A stretch of 64,000 nucleotides of DNA from Hydrogenimonas sp. Its GTDB lineage: Bacteria; Campylobacterota; Campylobacteria; Campylobacterales; Hydrogenimonadaceae. A program made the translations under genes and the position numbers. Positions 11,243 to 21,866 of this stretch are shown in pieces. The notes beneath the pieces are model-generated. The model searched no databases and was not told the origin of the DNA. It was given only the letters and a program-made list of their open reading frames with translations. The stretch lies in assembly GCA_015490295.1 (NCBI GenBank), contig WFYC01000066.1, positions 62,001 through 126,000 of the forward strand. Reading direction: 5' to 3'. Each line of letters opens with the position of its first letter. The first letter of the stretch is position 1.

Positions 11243-12130
11243 ACAGAGTAACGGATGGAGCGAAAGTTTTCTGCATAGCTCCAAAGCCTCGCCCGGCGTT
11301 ACGATGCCATCCTCTGTTACTATACGGTCTATATACTCCAAAGGTGTAGTGTCGAAATAGTAGTTCAACACTTCGAAACAGCCATTGTCCGAAATCTCGT
11401 CGGGGCTCTTCGGGGGCTCTTTCACTCCTCTTAGTTCATAAGGCCAGAACTTCCGACTTCCGGCAAGCACGACAACCGGCACACCGCTCTCTCTTGCCGC
11501 CAGAAGCAATGGGTATGTCCCTATCTTGTGAACCAGTCCGAACTCTCCTATTCCATCCGCACCGATCAGCAGCAGGTCGACCTTGAGACACAAAAAGGGT
11601 GATGCCGCATCGGTAACGAGCGTGGTATCTGCCCCCGCTTCGCAGAGAGTCTGTGCAAGCTTCACACCCTCGTTTTTAGGTCTCGACTCGGTACATATTA
11701 CACGCATTCGGCTCTTGGAGGAAGCTGAATCGAGTAACGTATCTTTGACCAGAGAGCTGTATGAGTGCGTCATCACTGTTTCGATATCCATCTGCGTAAT
11801 CTTCTGGGCCGCAAGACGGCGGATCTGCCATGCCGACTCCTCCATACCCTCTATAAAAGAGTCGCAAAAAGAGCGGATCTCCTCCACCTCTTGGCTTCGA
11901 TCCAAAAAAAAGAGCAGATCGTTGGCAAACCGAAAGATCGACGCCATCATGGGTCTTGCATCGGCTATTGCGACTGAAGCTTCACGCAGGCTCGAAATAT
12001 CGGCACCGCTTCCGACCGCTCTTTTAAAAGCCTCTGCCGCTTTCAGTGTCAGGTATGTAGCTCCATGCAAAGAGTCTTCCCTTATACACTCTATTTCCGA
12101 TTTCAGGCTCACTATAGACTCTTTCACCAT
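11234..12130 (-). CDS. eIF-2B alpha/beta/delta family; ribose-1,5-bisphosphate isomerase-like
   Basis: VICTESRPKNEG and LLLIGADGIGEFGLVHKIGTYPLLLAARESGVPVVVLAGSRKFWP; both the Cys and Asp positions expected of the isomerase branch are present. Confidence 0.82.
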   Translation of the reverse strand: MVKESIVSLKSEIECIREDSLHGATYLTLKAAEAFKRAVGSGADISSLREASVAIADARPMMASIFRFANDLLFFLDRSQEVEEIRSFCDSFIEGMEESAWQIRRLAAQKITQMDIETVMTHSYSSLVKDTLLDSASSKSRMRVICTESRPKNEGVKLAQTLCEAGADTTLVTDAASPFLCLKVDLLLIGADGIGEFGLVHKIGTYPLLLAARESGVPVVVLAGSRKFWPYELRGVKEPPKSPDEISDNGCFEVLNYYFDTTPLEYIDRIVTEDGIVTPGEALELCRKLSLHPLLCSE

Positions 12131-12382
12131 CCGCCTCTGAAAAACTGATATTTTATTATTCTACAATTTTACATTAAATAGCTTTTTTGATCCCAAAATC
12201 GTAAAATAGCCGTCATCCATAGAGTGAAGTTGCGGTTTAAGAAGCTGCAGGAGAGTCCAAAAAGAGAGAGAACTCTATCGGATCTACCCTGTTTAATCTT
12301 TTCATAAATAAATTTAGGTTAATATGTTCATAAGTTTTTCTAACTGGCGATTATTCGTTTGGTTATGCAGGAAGGAGAAGAT

Positions 12383-12748
12383 ATGCCTCTGAAGATTACC
12401 CTCTTGACGGTGGTTGCCCTCTCCGCTTTGTTCGGCGGAGTGAGCGGCCGGGAGCTCGTCGAAAAGAGGTGCGGCAGCTGCCATATGGTTTCTAACCCCA
12501 CCATAGAGCAGGTAAAGCATATGGCCGCACCACCTATGTGGGGTGTGGCACGCCACCTTAAAAGGAACATTCCGCAAAGAGGTGAGTTTGTATCTTTCGT
12601 CGCCGACTACATCATGGAGCCGGCTGAAGAGAAGATTAGATTCAACAAAGAGGCGTTCAGGAGATTCGGACTGATGCCCTCGATGAAGGGGACCGTGACC
12701 GACGAAGAGGCGAGGCTCATAGCCGAGTATCTCTACGAAACCTATTGA
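12383..12748 (+). CDS. Small exported monoheme c-type cytochrome
   Basis: Signal peptide, one CGSCH; start set at MPLKITLL behind GGAAGGAG (ORF track start is upstream). Confidence 0.8.
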   Translation: MPLKITLLTVVALSALFGGVSGRELVEKRCGSCHMVSNPTIEQVKHMAAPPMWGVARHLKRNIPQRGEFVSFVADYIMEPAEEKIRFNKEAFRRFGLMPSMKGTVTDEEARLIAEYLYETY

Positions 12749-13701
12749 GAGACTCTGCCGATACGCCAGAGAAGAACTCTGCCGCCCCGCTCCGAAGTCA
12801 GCAGAATACGATTGGCTACGAACCTTATCTGGTTCACTATCGCACCGTGACCGACCAGCCGGTCGGTCAGTTTTCCGCTTTTTAGATCGAAAAGCTGCAG
12901 CACCTGATCGTCTCCGCTTAAAAAGATACCTATCTTCGCATCCGGGCTAAGCCCGACGCAAAAGACCGGAAAATCGCTCTTTATGTAGTAGCGGCTCGAA
13001 TCGGAAAAGTAAACACCTATTTTTCTATCGTGTCCTCCGCTTACGAGTACACCCTTTTCATATGCCAAAGAGTGTACCTTGTCCAGATGAGCGGAGTTGA
13101 AACTGCGCACCGTTTTCAAGGTTTCTGTATCCAAAAGAGAGACGTTACCGGCCTCGTCCGCAAAGACGATCCTCCTGCCGTCGTCGCTCACGGCGAAATC
13201 CCCGATAGTGCTTTCGGACGGTTTTGCCCTGCAGGACTCATACCCCTCCTCTATCGAGTACGACACCACTTCGGAACCGAAAGTTCCCAAAACCACTCTG
13301 CCCTCACCTGCAAACCGAGCCTCTTTGATATAGAGTCTCCAGCTATCGCCGACAATCTTTTTGAGTATATAGTTTCTATATATCCAGACATCTCTAAAAC
13401 CCTCGTCTCCCACCGAAACGACAAGAAGCGACCCGTCCTTGGCATCTACACTTAAAACGCTGGCCGAAATCGGTCGTCCCGCGCCGTCTTTTACAGGCTC
13501 CAGGGCTATGCGATGGAGGAGTTTCGCATTTTTCATATCGAAGACATACACGACTCCCATGTCGGTACCGACAAACAGTTTTCCATTATCGACGGCGAAG
13601 TCGCTTACTATGCCCGAAACCGTAAACTCGGCCGATGGATATATATCGCGCCCCAACACGATGGATGGAGCTATAAGAATAAAAAGAAGAAAAGCTTTCA
13701 T
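12742..13701 (-). CDS. Exported WD40/beta-propeller repeat protein (NapL-like possible)
   Basis: Signal peptide and repeated blade motifs, e.g. AGNVSLLDTETLKTVRSFNSAH, LVGHGAIVNQIRFVANRILLTSERGGRVLLWRI. Confidence 0.75.
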   Translation of the reverse strand: MKAFLLFILIAPSIVLGRDIYPSAEFTVSGIVSDFAVDNGKLFVGTDMGVVYVFDMKNAKLLHRIALEPVKDGAGRPISASVLSVDAKDGSLLVVSVGDEGFRDVWIYRNYILKKIVGDSWRLYIKEARFAGEGRVVLGTFGSEVVSYSIEEGYESCRAKPSESTIGDFAVSDDGRRIVFADEAGNVSLLDTETLKTVRSFNSAHLDKVHSLAYEKGVLVSGGHDRKIGVYFSDSSRYYIKSDFPVFCVGLSPDAKIGIFLSGDDQVLQLFDLKSGKLTDRLVGHGAIVNQIRFVANRILLTSERGGRVLLWRIGRVSQ

Positions 13702-13719
13702 AGTATCGATTATACTCGA

Positions 13720-14307
13720 TTACGTATCGAGTTCTACAATACGGTCACTGCACCACTTCGCGAGATCGCGGTCGTGCGTTATCATCAAAATACCGACCTT
13801 GTCGAGTGTCTTTAGAAGTAGTTTCATCACATCGAGCTGAATAAGGTTGTCGAGTGCAGATGTCGGCTCATCCGCAAGAAGAAGTTTCGGCTTCATTAGA
13901 AGCGCCCTTATTATCGATGCCCGCTGAAGCTGCCCTCCCGAGAGCTCATGGGGTCTCTTTTCGAGCAGTACCGGATTGACCCCCATCTCTTCACATAAAG
14001 AGCCGATTCCGGAAATATCGGCGACATCTTCGATCTGATTTTTTATCGTATATGTAGGATGAAAAGAGCTGTAAGGGTCTTGAAATACCTGTGAAAACGA
14101 AGCCCTCTCTATTCTGCCTACCATAGGTTTCAGATTTCCGGCTATCAGCTCAAAAAGTGTGCTTTTGCCGCTGCCGCTTGGACCTAGTATCGTCACTATT
14201 TCACCTGCATGGAGCGACAATGAGAAGTTACGGTACAACAGCTTCTCTTTCGAATACCCGAAGGTCAGGTTTTCGATACCAAGAACCCTCTCTGGATTTT
14301 CAGGCAT
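13720..14307 (-). CDS. ABC transporter ATP-binding protein
   Basis: GPSGSGKST Walker A, LSGGQLQRA signature, LLLADEPTSALD Walker B. Confidence 0.92.
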   Translation of the reverse strand: MPENPERVLGIENLTFGYSKEKLLYRNFSLSLHAGEIVTILGPSGSGKSTLFELIAGNLKPMVGRIERASFSQVFQDPYSSFHPTYTIKNQIEDVADISGIGSLCEEMGVNPVLLEKRPHELSGGQLQRASIIRALLMKPKLLLADEPTSALDNLIQLDVMKLLLKTLDKVGILMITHDRDLAKWCSDRIVELDT

Positions 14308-14309
14308 AA

Positions 14310-15542
14310 CTATCTTATCTGCCCGTCACCGTATATTTTGTATTTGTATGTGGTAAGATCGTTGATGCCCATCGGTCCCCTTGCGTGAAGCTTGTTCGTA
14401 CTTATGCCCACTTCGGCACCGAACCCAAACGCTCCTCCATCCGTGAACCTGGTGGATGCGTTTACGTATACACATGCCGCATCCACCTCGTTCAAAAATC
14501 TCTCGGCGGCCCTGTAGTCGTCCGTCACTATCGCCTCCGAATGACCGGAACCGTATCTGCGTATATGGGCTATCGCCTCTTCTATATCTTTTACGACCTT
14601 TATCGAGAGTATATTGGCAAGATACTCCGTATCGTAATCCTCTTCGGTAGCCTCGCCGACCTCTATGATCTTCCTTGTAGCCTCATCGCCCAAAAGCTTT
14701 GTGGACTCGGCGTCGAAAGCGGTTTTAAGCATCGGCAGCAGATCGGCCGCCACCGCTTCGTCGACGATTAACGTCTCCATAGCGTTGCAGACTCCGGGGC
14801 GTTGGCATTTTGCGTTTACCGAAATCTTTACCGCTTCGGCCAGGTCGGCGGCTTCGTGTATGTATGTATGGCAGAGCCCTTTATCGTGTTTGACGACCGG
14901 TACGGTCGCGTTTTCGTTTACGAAACGTATAAGAGCCTCTCCCCCTCTGGGGATTATGAGATCTACATACCTGTCCATCTTTATGAGTCTCGCCACCCCT
15001 TCACGGCTCGCGTCGGGAAGAAGGCTGATAAGCGCCTTCGGAAGATTCTCCTCTTCGAGGCTTTTTTGTATTATCTTCGCGATCGCCTCGTTGCTCTGCT
15101 GTGCCTCTTTCCCCCCTTTCAATATGGCGACGTTTCCGCTTTTGAAACATAATGCCGCCGCATCGCTCGTTACGTTTGGCCTCGACTCGTAGATTATTCC
15201 GACAACACCTATAGGAATGGATACCTTCTCTATCCTGAGACCGTTTTCGGTCACCCACCCGTCCAGGACACGGCCTACAGGCTCTTTCAGGGCCGCTATA
15301 TCGCGCACTGCCTGAGCCATCGAAGCGATGCGCCCCTCATCCAGGTAGAGCCTGTCCATAAGTGCCGAAGATAGACCGTTTCGCTCACCCTCCTCCATAT
15401 CGTACCTGTTGTGCTCTATGATCAGGGTACTGTTTGCCTCCAGTGCATCGGCTATCCTGTTCAAAACTCTGTTCTTCTTCTCACCCGTCAGTGTAGCAAG
15501 TACGCTTGAAGCCTCTTTCGCCTCTTTAAGATAGTTTTCCAT
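14310..15542 (-). CDS. proA: Glutamate-5-semialdehyde dehydrogenase
   Basis: IPIGVVGIIYESRPNVTSDAAALCFKSGN, VNASTRFTDGGAFGFGAEVGIST. Confidence 0.96.
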   Translation of the reverse strand: MENYLKEAKEASSVLATLTGEKKNRVLNRIADALEANSTLIIEHNRYDMEEGERNGLSSALMDRLYLDEGRIASMAQAVRDIAALKEPVGRVLDGWVTENGLRIEKVSIPIGVVGIIYESRPNVTSDAAALCFKSGNVAILKGGKEAQQSNEAIAKIIQKSLEEENLPKALISLLPDASREGVARLIKMDRYVDLIIPRGGEALIRFVNENATVPVVKHDKGLCHTYIHEAADLAEAVKISVNAKCQRPGVCNAMETLIVDEAVAADLLPMLKTAFDAESTKLLGDEATRKIIEVGEATEEDYDTEYLANILSIKVVKDIEEAIAHIRRYGSGHSEAIVTDDYRAAERFLNEVDAACVYVNASTRFTDGGAFGFGAEVGISTNKLHARGPMGINDLTTYKYKIYGDGQIR

Positions 15543-15543
15543 C

Positions 15544-16443
15544 TTAGTCTCTTCTCCTGTTAAGCAGATCTTTCAGACTCATCATAGGGTCCTTTCCTTC
15601 TATTATCGCATATACCTCGTTCGCTATTGGAAGATATATGTCATTGGTTAGAGAGATCTTATGAAGAGCTTTTGCGGTGGCTATACCTTCTGCCACCTCT
15701 CCGATCTCTTCCAGTATATCGTCTACAGCTCTTCTCTGCGCCAGTCCGAGCCCTACCCTGAAGTTACGCGAGAGTTTGCTGCCGGCAGTCAGAAAAAGAT
15801 CGCCGGCACCGCTTAGTGAGAGAAAAGTCTCCTCTTTTGCACCGAACTCCCGTCCGAAACGGGCCATCTCCACCAGCCCTCTCGAAACAAGGCTCGCATG
15901 GGCATTCTCTCCGAGTTTGAGCCCGGCACAGATGCCACCTGCAATAGCAATGACGTTTTTGTACGCACCGGCAATCTCGGCACCGACTACGTCAGTGCTC
16001 ACATAGGTCTTTATGAAGTCGGGAAAGAGCCCGCTCCACTCGATTGCGGCCATGCGATTTCTGCTGTTGAGCACAAGTGCCGTAGGCAGCCCCTCCATCA
16101 CCTCTTTCGCGAATGACGGACCGCTAAGATAGGTTAGATTGGACGCCGGCACGTACTCTTCGTATATCTCATTCAGGAAGGCCCCTGTTTCCGCCTCTAT
16201 CCCTTTTGAAGCGACGAGTATGGAGTGATCTTTGAAGCCGTAGCCGGCTCTTAACCACTCCCGTACCGCTTGAGCCGGAATCGCCATAACTATCATCTCG
16301 CACTCCATAGCTTCGTCGAGCGTGACGAAACCGGCAATATCCCTTTTATGGCGTGACGTTATCACCACATCGCACTTTTTCCCAAGCGCGAACGCCAGGG
16401 CCTGCCCCCATTTTCCAGCACCGATAACTGCAACCCGTTTCAT
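15544..16443 (-). CDS. gpsA: Glycerol-3-phosphate dehydrogenase [NAD(P)+]
   Basis: VIGAGKWGQALA, LSGPSFAKEV, GAYKNVIAIAGGICAGL, LSGAGDLFLT. Confidence 0.95.
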   Translation of the reverse strand: MKRVAVIGAGKWGQALAFALGKKCDVVITSRHKRDIAGFVTLDEAMECEMIVMAIPAQAVREWLRAGYGFKDHSILVASKGIEAETGAFLNEIYEEYVPASNLTYLSGPSFAKEVMEGLPTALVLNSRNRMAAIEWSGLFPDFIKTYVSTDVVGAEIAGAYKNVIAIAGGICAGLKLGENAHASLVSRGLVEMARFGREFGAKEETFLSLSGAGDLFLTAGSKLSRNFRVGLGLAQRRAVDDILEEIGEVAEGIATAKALHKISLTNDIYLPIANEVYAIIEGKDPMMSLKDLLNRRRD

Positions 16444-17180
16444 CTTTTCTCCATCAGCTTCTTATAGAAAGCTTCCAAAGAGGAAGTCTCTCCCATAACC
16501 ACCAGAATATCACCCGCATCGAACTTATGGTTGATTCCGCGCGACACGAATATGAAGTCTTCCCCGAGCTCCTTGTCGGATATTCCTATCAGTATGAGTC
16601 CGTACTCTCTGAAGTTTATATCGTGTACACACTTTCCTTCAAGAAAGGAGTTCGGGGGAATCTCTATCTCTTCGATGCTTATTCCGTTGTCTACATATAT
16701 TATCTCATCCATAACACGAGTGACAGCCGGTCTGGTAATTATATCGACAATTCTGTTCGCACTCGATTCGTATATGTCGATAACCTTGTCGACCCCTATA
16801 AACTTCAGTTTCCTGGTATTCTCCGCCGATGTCGATACGGAAAGTAAAATGGAGTCATTTGAAATACTCTTTAGAGATAGAGCAAGAAAGATATTCAGCG
16901 CCATCTCATCCATAGCGCAAAACAGAATCTTTCCGTCGACACCTAGCTCTTCAAGTTCGCTGTCGTTGGTTATGTCTATCTGGTACGAAGTGACGATTCC
17001 ATCCTCTTTCGCCTTTTCGATATGCTTCTCTTCCGAATCCACGACAGTAATTTTGGAAAAGTTCACAGATAGCATCTCGTAAACTTTGGCACCGGTCGCC
17101 CCATATCCGAACAGGACAATTTCTAGATTACTGCTTTTTATATCGAACACTCTGTTCCAGCCTTCCTTTGAAATCTGCAA
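16440..17180 (-). CDS. Stand-alone RCK (TrkA-N/TrkA-C) protein
   Basis: IVLFGYGATGAKVYEML Rossmann motif and C-terminal GDILVVMGETSSLEAFYKKL TrkA-C region. Confidence 0.8.
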   Translation of the reverse strand: MQISKEGWNRVFDIKSSNLEIVLFGYGATGAKVYEMLSVNFSKITVVDSEEKHIEKAKEDGIVTSYQIDITNDSELEELGVDGKILFCAMDEMALNIFLALSLKSISNDSILLSVSTSAENTRKLKFIGVDKVIDIYESSANRIVDIITRPAVTRVMDEIIYVDNGISIEEIEIPPNSFLEGKCVHDINFREYGLILIGISDKELGEDFIFVSRGINHKFDAGDILVVMGETSSLEAFYKKLMEKR

Positions 17181-18714
17181 TGCTTACACTGTAGCCCATA
17201 ATCACCAGGATGTCCCCCGCTTTCAAAGGTGTATCGTCCGGTGGATTGAAAATGATGAAGTGACTCTTTTTATCACCGGCATCGAAACGTTTCAAAAGCG
17301 CCAAAAGTACAAGCTTGTTCGCCGCAAAATCGAAATCTCCGACTTTTGCGCCATCCAGAAAAGAGCCCAGTTTGACCTCCACTTCATCGATGCGTGCCGT
17401 TCTTTTCTGCGTTATTATCGCCTGTAGCGCTTCGAATGCGACCGGCTGTCCGATATATACAGATCCCAGCATTCCGGCTATCTCTTCTGGCATTATCACA
17501 TGGTTGGCACCGGCCATACGAAGCTTCTTCGCAACACTATGTTCGCTGCACCTCGCTATTATCTCCACATCGCTGCAGAGGCTTCGCGCATTGATCGTGA
17601 TGAACACGTTTATTATATCGTCGTGGGTCACGCATATGACGGAGCGTACATTTTCGCTCAGCTTCAGTCTAAGCAGAGTTTCACTCTTCGTGGCATCGGC
17701 CATAAGCACATCGCACCCATCCATCTCCGCTTTCTGTACTTTTGCGGGATCGCTCTCTATCACCAGGAAATTACGTCTGTTATCTTTCAGTTTTTTGGCG
17801 ACCAGCTGTCCAATCTTACCATAGCCGCAAATGAGATTAAGATCCCTCTTCTTGGCGATACTGTTCATCACTCTTGTCTGCTTTATCTCTGGCAGCTTTT
17901 CGCTGAATGCTGAAACTATGATTGAAGTTAGGAAAGATATTGCGCCTATACCGGTAAGAATCACCAGCATCGCAACCGCCCTGCCCTCAGTGGTGACCGG
18001 GGTGATATCGCCGTATCCTACCGTAGTTATGGTGACGACGGCCCAGTATACCGCATCGAATAGATTCGATATTTCGCTGTTGCTGTTTCCTTCGAAGACG
18101 TATATCATTATCGAAGCTATCATCGCGAAAAACGACAACAGCGTCAAAAGCGTATAGAGCTCCACCTTCTTGCTTCGCAAAATATCGAAAAACTGCAGCA
18201 GACTCCTGCTGTAGCGAAGCATTTTGAAGGCCCTGAAAAGTACGAAGACACGAAGCACCCTGATTTCGCGGTAGCTCGGAAGGATGGCGATAAGGTCGAT
18301 TATAGCCACGGGAGACGATATGTAGGCCCACTTCTCTCGTGAAACCTGCTTGACCACTTTCCACAAAGAGAAGGGCTTTTCAAAAAACTCCGACTCTTCG
18401 TAATGGGCTATTACCACTTTATGCACATCGCTATGGACCCATAGGCGCAGAAGGTACTCTACGATAAATATCCACGTGACAATGTAGAGATCGTAAAAAT
18501 CGAGCCAGTATGCGACATGCTCGTGAACGTCTATTACAAGTATCGTGACACTAGAAAGTATCACGACAATCATGAAAAGGTCGAAGTATTTTTTGTAAGG
18601 GTAGTCGTCGTTGTTGAGAAGATTGTTGAAAAAGCGCTTCACGCGCTGATAGCGCGGAGCGCTCTCCAGCAGGTACGAAAAAGATACTATCTGCCTTATC
18701 AGAAAACGTTTCAA
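17128..18714 (-). CDS. Voltage-gated-type K+ channel with RCK (TrkA-N and TrkA-C) domains
   Basis: Selectivity filter TTVGYGD, basic S4-like segment, [17 protein letters not shown]-terminal TrkA-C. Confidence 0.92.
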   Translation of the reverse strand: MKRFLIRQIVSFSYLLESAPRYQRVKRFFNNLLNNDDYPYKKYFDLFMIVVILSSVTILVIDVHEHVAYWLDFYDLYIVTWIFIVEYLLRLWVHSDVHKVVIAHYEESEFFEKPFSLWKVVKQVSREKWAYISSPVAIIDLIAILPSYREIRVLRVFVLFRAFKMLRYSRSLLQFFDILRSKKVELYTLLTLLSFFAMIASIMIYVFEGNSNSEISNLFDAVYWAVVTITTVGYGDITPVTTEGRAVAMLVILTGIGAISFLTSIIVSAFSEKLPEIKQTRVMNSIAKKRDLNLICGYGKIGQLVAKKLKDNRRNFLVIESDPAKVQKAEMDGCDVLMADATKSETLLRLKLSENVRSVICVTHDDIINVFITINARSLCSDVEIIARCSEHSVAKKLRMAGANHVIMPEEIAGMLGSVYIGQPVAFEALQAIITQKRTARIDEVEVKLGSFLDGAKVGDFDFAANKLVLLALLKRFDAGDKKSHFIIFNPPDDTPLKAGDILVIMGYSVSIADFKGRLEQSVRYKKQ

Positions 18715-20141
18715 CTGCTCAATCGCTCTTTTAGTAACTGATTTACCTTGGCGGGATTGGCCGAACCTCTGCTCGCTTTCATAACCTGTCCTACAAAAAA
18801 GCCGAAGAGTTTCTCCTTGCCACCTCTGTACTCCTCTACTTTATCACTATTCGCGGCCAGAACATTATCTATCAAAGCCAGTATCGCACTGTCGTCACTC
18901 ACCTGTTTTAGGCCGAGTTTTTCGATAACCGCATCTATTTCACTCTCGGGTTGTTCAAAGAGATAGTCGAGAACCTCTTTGCCCGCCTTGCCGCTTATCG
19001 TTCCATCCTCTATCCGCTTTACAAGCTTGGCGAGTTTTTTCGCATCGACCGGTGCGCTCTCGAGTGTAAGCCCTCCTTTCAAGCGCCCGAGAAGCTCGAC
19101 CGTAAGCCATGTAACGGCATTTTTGGCACTTACACCCTCTTCTATCATCGTCTCGAAAAAACGGGCCATCTCCACTTCCGATGTGATAACGGTTGCATCA
19201 TATTCACGCAGTCCAAACTCTTCGACATATCTGCGCCTCTTCTCATCCGGCATTTCGGGTATCTTTTTGGCGGCTTCCATCATTTCGTCGGTCAAAATTA
19301 CCGGAAGAAGATCGGGCTCGGGGAAATACCTGTAGTCTGCACTCTCCTCTTTGCCTCTCATCGAGCGTGTTTTACCTTTTGCGGTATCGAAGAGCCTGGT
19401 CTCCTGCCACACTTCGTCTTCGTACACACCGTCTTCCCACGCCTCTATCTGACGCTCTACCTCGTAGTCGATAGCTTGATGAATGAAACGGAAACTGTTC
19501 ATGTTTTTAATCTCTACTCTCGTATAGAGTCTGTCGTCACCTTTGGGACGGATAGATACGTTCACATCGCACCTGAACGACCCCTCCTGCATATTTGCGT
19601 CGCTGATATCGAGATAGCGGACAATAGCATGAAGCTTTTTGAGATATCTGACCGCCTCGTCGGCACTGCGCATATCCGGTTCGCTCACTATCTCAAGAAG
19701 CGGTGTGCCGGCCCTGTTCAGATCGACAAGGGAGTGGTCCCCTTCGTGTATATTTTTTCCGGCATCCTCTTCAAGGTGTGCACGTGTGATCCCTATGCGT
19801 TTCCGGCTGCCGTCGTCGAAGTCGATCATCAGGTGGCCGTTCTCTACTATCGGAATCTCGAACTGGCTGATCTGGTACCCTTTGGGAAGGTCGGGGTAGA
19901 AGTAGTTTTTACGGTTGAATACAGACTTTTTGTGAACCGTGGCATCGACAGCATACCCGAACATCATCGCTTTTTTTACTGCTTCCTCGTTAAGTACCGG
20001 AAGCGCTCCGGGAAGACCGAGGCAGACGGGGCACGTGTGCACATTTTGCCTGTCGGCAAAACTTGTGGCACAGTTGCAGAATATCTTTGTTTCGGTATTG
20101 AGCTGCACATGCACTTCCAGACCGATGATAACTTCAAACAT
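18711..20141 (-). CDS. gatB: Aspartyl/glutamyl-tRNA amidotransferase subunit B
   Basis: [45 protein letters not shown]. Confidence 0.97.
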   Translation of the reverse strand: MFEVIIGLEVHVQLNTETKIFCNCATSFADRQNVHTCPVCLGLPGALPVLNEEAVKKAMMFGYAVDATVHKKSVFNRKNYFYPDLPKGYQISQFEIPIVENGHLMIDFDDGSRKRIGITRAHLEEDAGKNIHEGDHSLVDLNRAGTPLLEIVSEPDMRSADEAVRYLKKLHAIVRYLDISDANMQEGSFRCDVNVSIRPKGDDRLYTRVEIKNMNSFRFIHQAIDYEVERQIEAWEDGVYEDEVWQETRLFDTAKGKTRSMRGKEESADYRYFPEPDLLPVILTDEMMEAAKKIPEMPDEKRRRYVEEFGLREYDATVITSEVEMARFFETMIEEGVSAKNAVTWLTVELLGRLKGGLTLESAPVDAKKLAKLVKRIEDGTISGKAGKEVLDYLFEQPESEIDAVIEKLGLKQVSDDSAILALIDNVLAANSDKVEEYRGGKEKLFGFFVGQVMKASRGSANPAKVNQLLKERLSS

Positions 20142-20185
20142 TGTTTTCCTTGAATTGGTTAGTTTTTATGTATGTTTCTATTATT

Positions 20186-20290
20186 GTAACGCGAACTCCG
20201 GGCAAAGCCCGCAATTCGGCAGGGCCTGTGCGGCCCTACAACCCACTAAAGCTTCGAAATCAAAGATTCCGAGACGACGTTTCGATTTTA
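20186..20290. repeat. Copy 1 of MITE-like palindromic element (3' end diverged)
   Basis: gtaacgcgaactccgggcaaagcccgcaattcggcagggcctgtgcggccctacaacccactaaagcttcgaaatc... matches copies 3 and 4. Confidence 0.8.
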
Positions 20291-20298
20291 TACAGCCT

Positions 20299-20883
20299 CT
20301 ACCGCTCGACAAAATAGCGTATAGATGCAAAACCGTCCGTGCCCGCTCTCTCTACGGCCTCTATCTGCTCGTCCGAGACGATACCGCCCAGTGCGAAGAT
20401 ATTGAGGGATATTTTACCTCTTATTTCTTTTAACTTCTCTAAACCTTTCGGCGGACCCTTGCCCGGCGTTTCGAAGATGGGGCCGTATGTGACTCCGTAT
20501 GCACCCTCTCCTTCGGCTCTTTTTATCTCCTCAAAAGAGTGTGTGCTTACAATGACTTTAAGTCCAGCATCGCACGATCTGCCTATCTGTTCAAACATGC
20601 CGGAAGGCAGATGGATACCGTCCGCCCCAAGCTCGACGGCTGCATCGATATCGCCATGAAGGAAAAAGAGGGTTTTCGGGAAGATAGGTTTTAAACCCAT
20701 AAATGCTTCGGCAAGCACTTTGTACTCTGTGGTTTTCTTGTCTCTCAGGCAGATCAGATCGACTTTCAAATTTGAAAGAGTATGCTCAACAGTGCTCTTT
20801 AAAGTGGAAGGATCCGAGCCGTAATATGCGGGATCAGTTATCGCGTACCTGAGAATCACGAAGCTCTTTCCTGATCGTCTCAA
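20299..20883 (-). CDS. Thiamine phosphate synthase/TenI-like protein (start uncertain)
   Basis: GADGIHLPS, YGVTYGPIFETPGKGPPKGLEKL, IFALGGI. Confidence 0.8.
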   Translation of the reverse strand: MRRSGKSFVILRYAITDPAYYGSDPSTLKSTVEHTLSNLKVDLICLRDKKTTEYKVLAEAFMGLKPIFPKTLFFLHGDIDAAVELGADGIHLPSGMFEQIGRSCDAGLKVIVSTHSFEEIKRAEGEGAYGVTYGPIFETPGKGPPKGLEKLKEIRGKISLNIFALGGIVSDEQIEAVERAGTDGFASIRYFVER

Positions 20884-21160
20884 GCAGATGAGTCTGCCGT
20901 TTCAGCTCACGATGCTTCTCGAACTGAAGAGTTGCAAGCTCCAAAAAAATTACCAGAAAGAGACCGAAAAGCGAACCTAAAACGGATGCCATCAATGCAA
21001 TGAGAAATCCGAACGGAAGAAAAGTCCAGAAAAGATATACGGCACCAAGCAGGGCAAGAGCCCATGCGGCACCAAGAAGAAAGTTTATTACTATTTCGGC
21101 AATAGTGCGTCTCAACGAGGCACCGTTACTATAGTGATTCTTCTTCGAGTAGAACCGCAC
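20834..21160 (-). CDS. Small membrane protein, unknown function
   Basis: Two hydrophobic segments then charged helix; between atpB and the TenI-like gene, overlapping both. Confidence 0.6.
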   Translation of the reverse strand: MRFYSKKNHYSNGASLRRTIAEIVINFLLGAAWALALLGAVYLFWTFLPFGFLIALMASVLGSLFGLFLVIFLELATLQFEKHRELKRQTHLLETIRKELRDSQVRDN

Positions 21161-21809
21161 CCGCCAGGTATACGTATGTAAGAATCATGAAGATGAACGC
21201 CTGCAGAATCGCCGAGAAGGTCAACAGCAAAAACGCCGGAAGCGGTACAAGCCACGGGGCCAGCATGAGAAGAACCCACAGGAAAAGATCGTCACCCTTG
21301 ATATTTCCGAAGAGTCGGAACGAGAGGGAGATTATACGTGAGATGTGAGAGACGATCTCTATCGGGAACATCAGCGGGGCGAGCCACTTCACAGGACCGG
21401 CGAAATGTGCGAAGTAGTGGACTACACCATGTTTTCTAATCCCTTCGAAATTGTAGTAAATAAAGACTATAAGGGCCAGTGTAAGAGTCATGTTTATGTT
21501 TCCGGTCGGAGACTCGAAACCGGGGATAATACCCAGTACGTTGCCTATGAAAACGAAGATACCTATGGTTGCGATGAGCGGAAGATACTTTTTGGCGTTG
21601 CTTTCGCCGATAACGTCGCGACCCATAGCGATGATTCCAAGAAGATACGCTTCCATTACGTTTTGCGTACCTGTAGGTACCAGTCTAAGAGACTTTACAG
21701 CCATCTTTGCAAGAACGAGAGCTATTATCGCTGCAAGAAGGACATGCGTAACGAAGAGAAACCCGTGTGAGTGGGAAATGAGACCAAAATAGGTGAATAC
21801 ACCTTCCAT
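21129..21809 (-). CDS. atpB: F0F1 ATP synthase subunit a
   Basis: [15 protein letters not shown] and [13 protein letters not shown]. Confidence 0.95.
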   Translation of the reverse strand: MEGVFTYFGLISHSHGFLFVTHVLLAAIIALVLAKMAVKSLRLVPTGTQNVMEAYLLGIIAMGRDVIGESNAKKYLPLIATIGIFVFIGNVLGIIPGFESPTGNINMTLTLALIVFIYYNFEGIRKHGVVHYFAHFAGPVKWLAPLMFPIEIVSHISRIISLSFRLFGNIKGDDLFLWVLLMLAPWLVPLPAFLLLTFSAILQAFIFMILTYVYLAGAVLLEEESL

Positions 21810-21866
21810 TCGGCTTCCTTTATCTTAAATTTGTGCGATTCTATCACAACATCCATTAATCACTCT

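Noticed and set aside
18951-20153. 400-aa plus-strand ORF opposite gatB
   Set aside because: Antisense to a confidently identified gatB; no recognisable motifs; shadow ORF.
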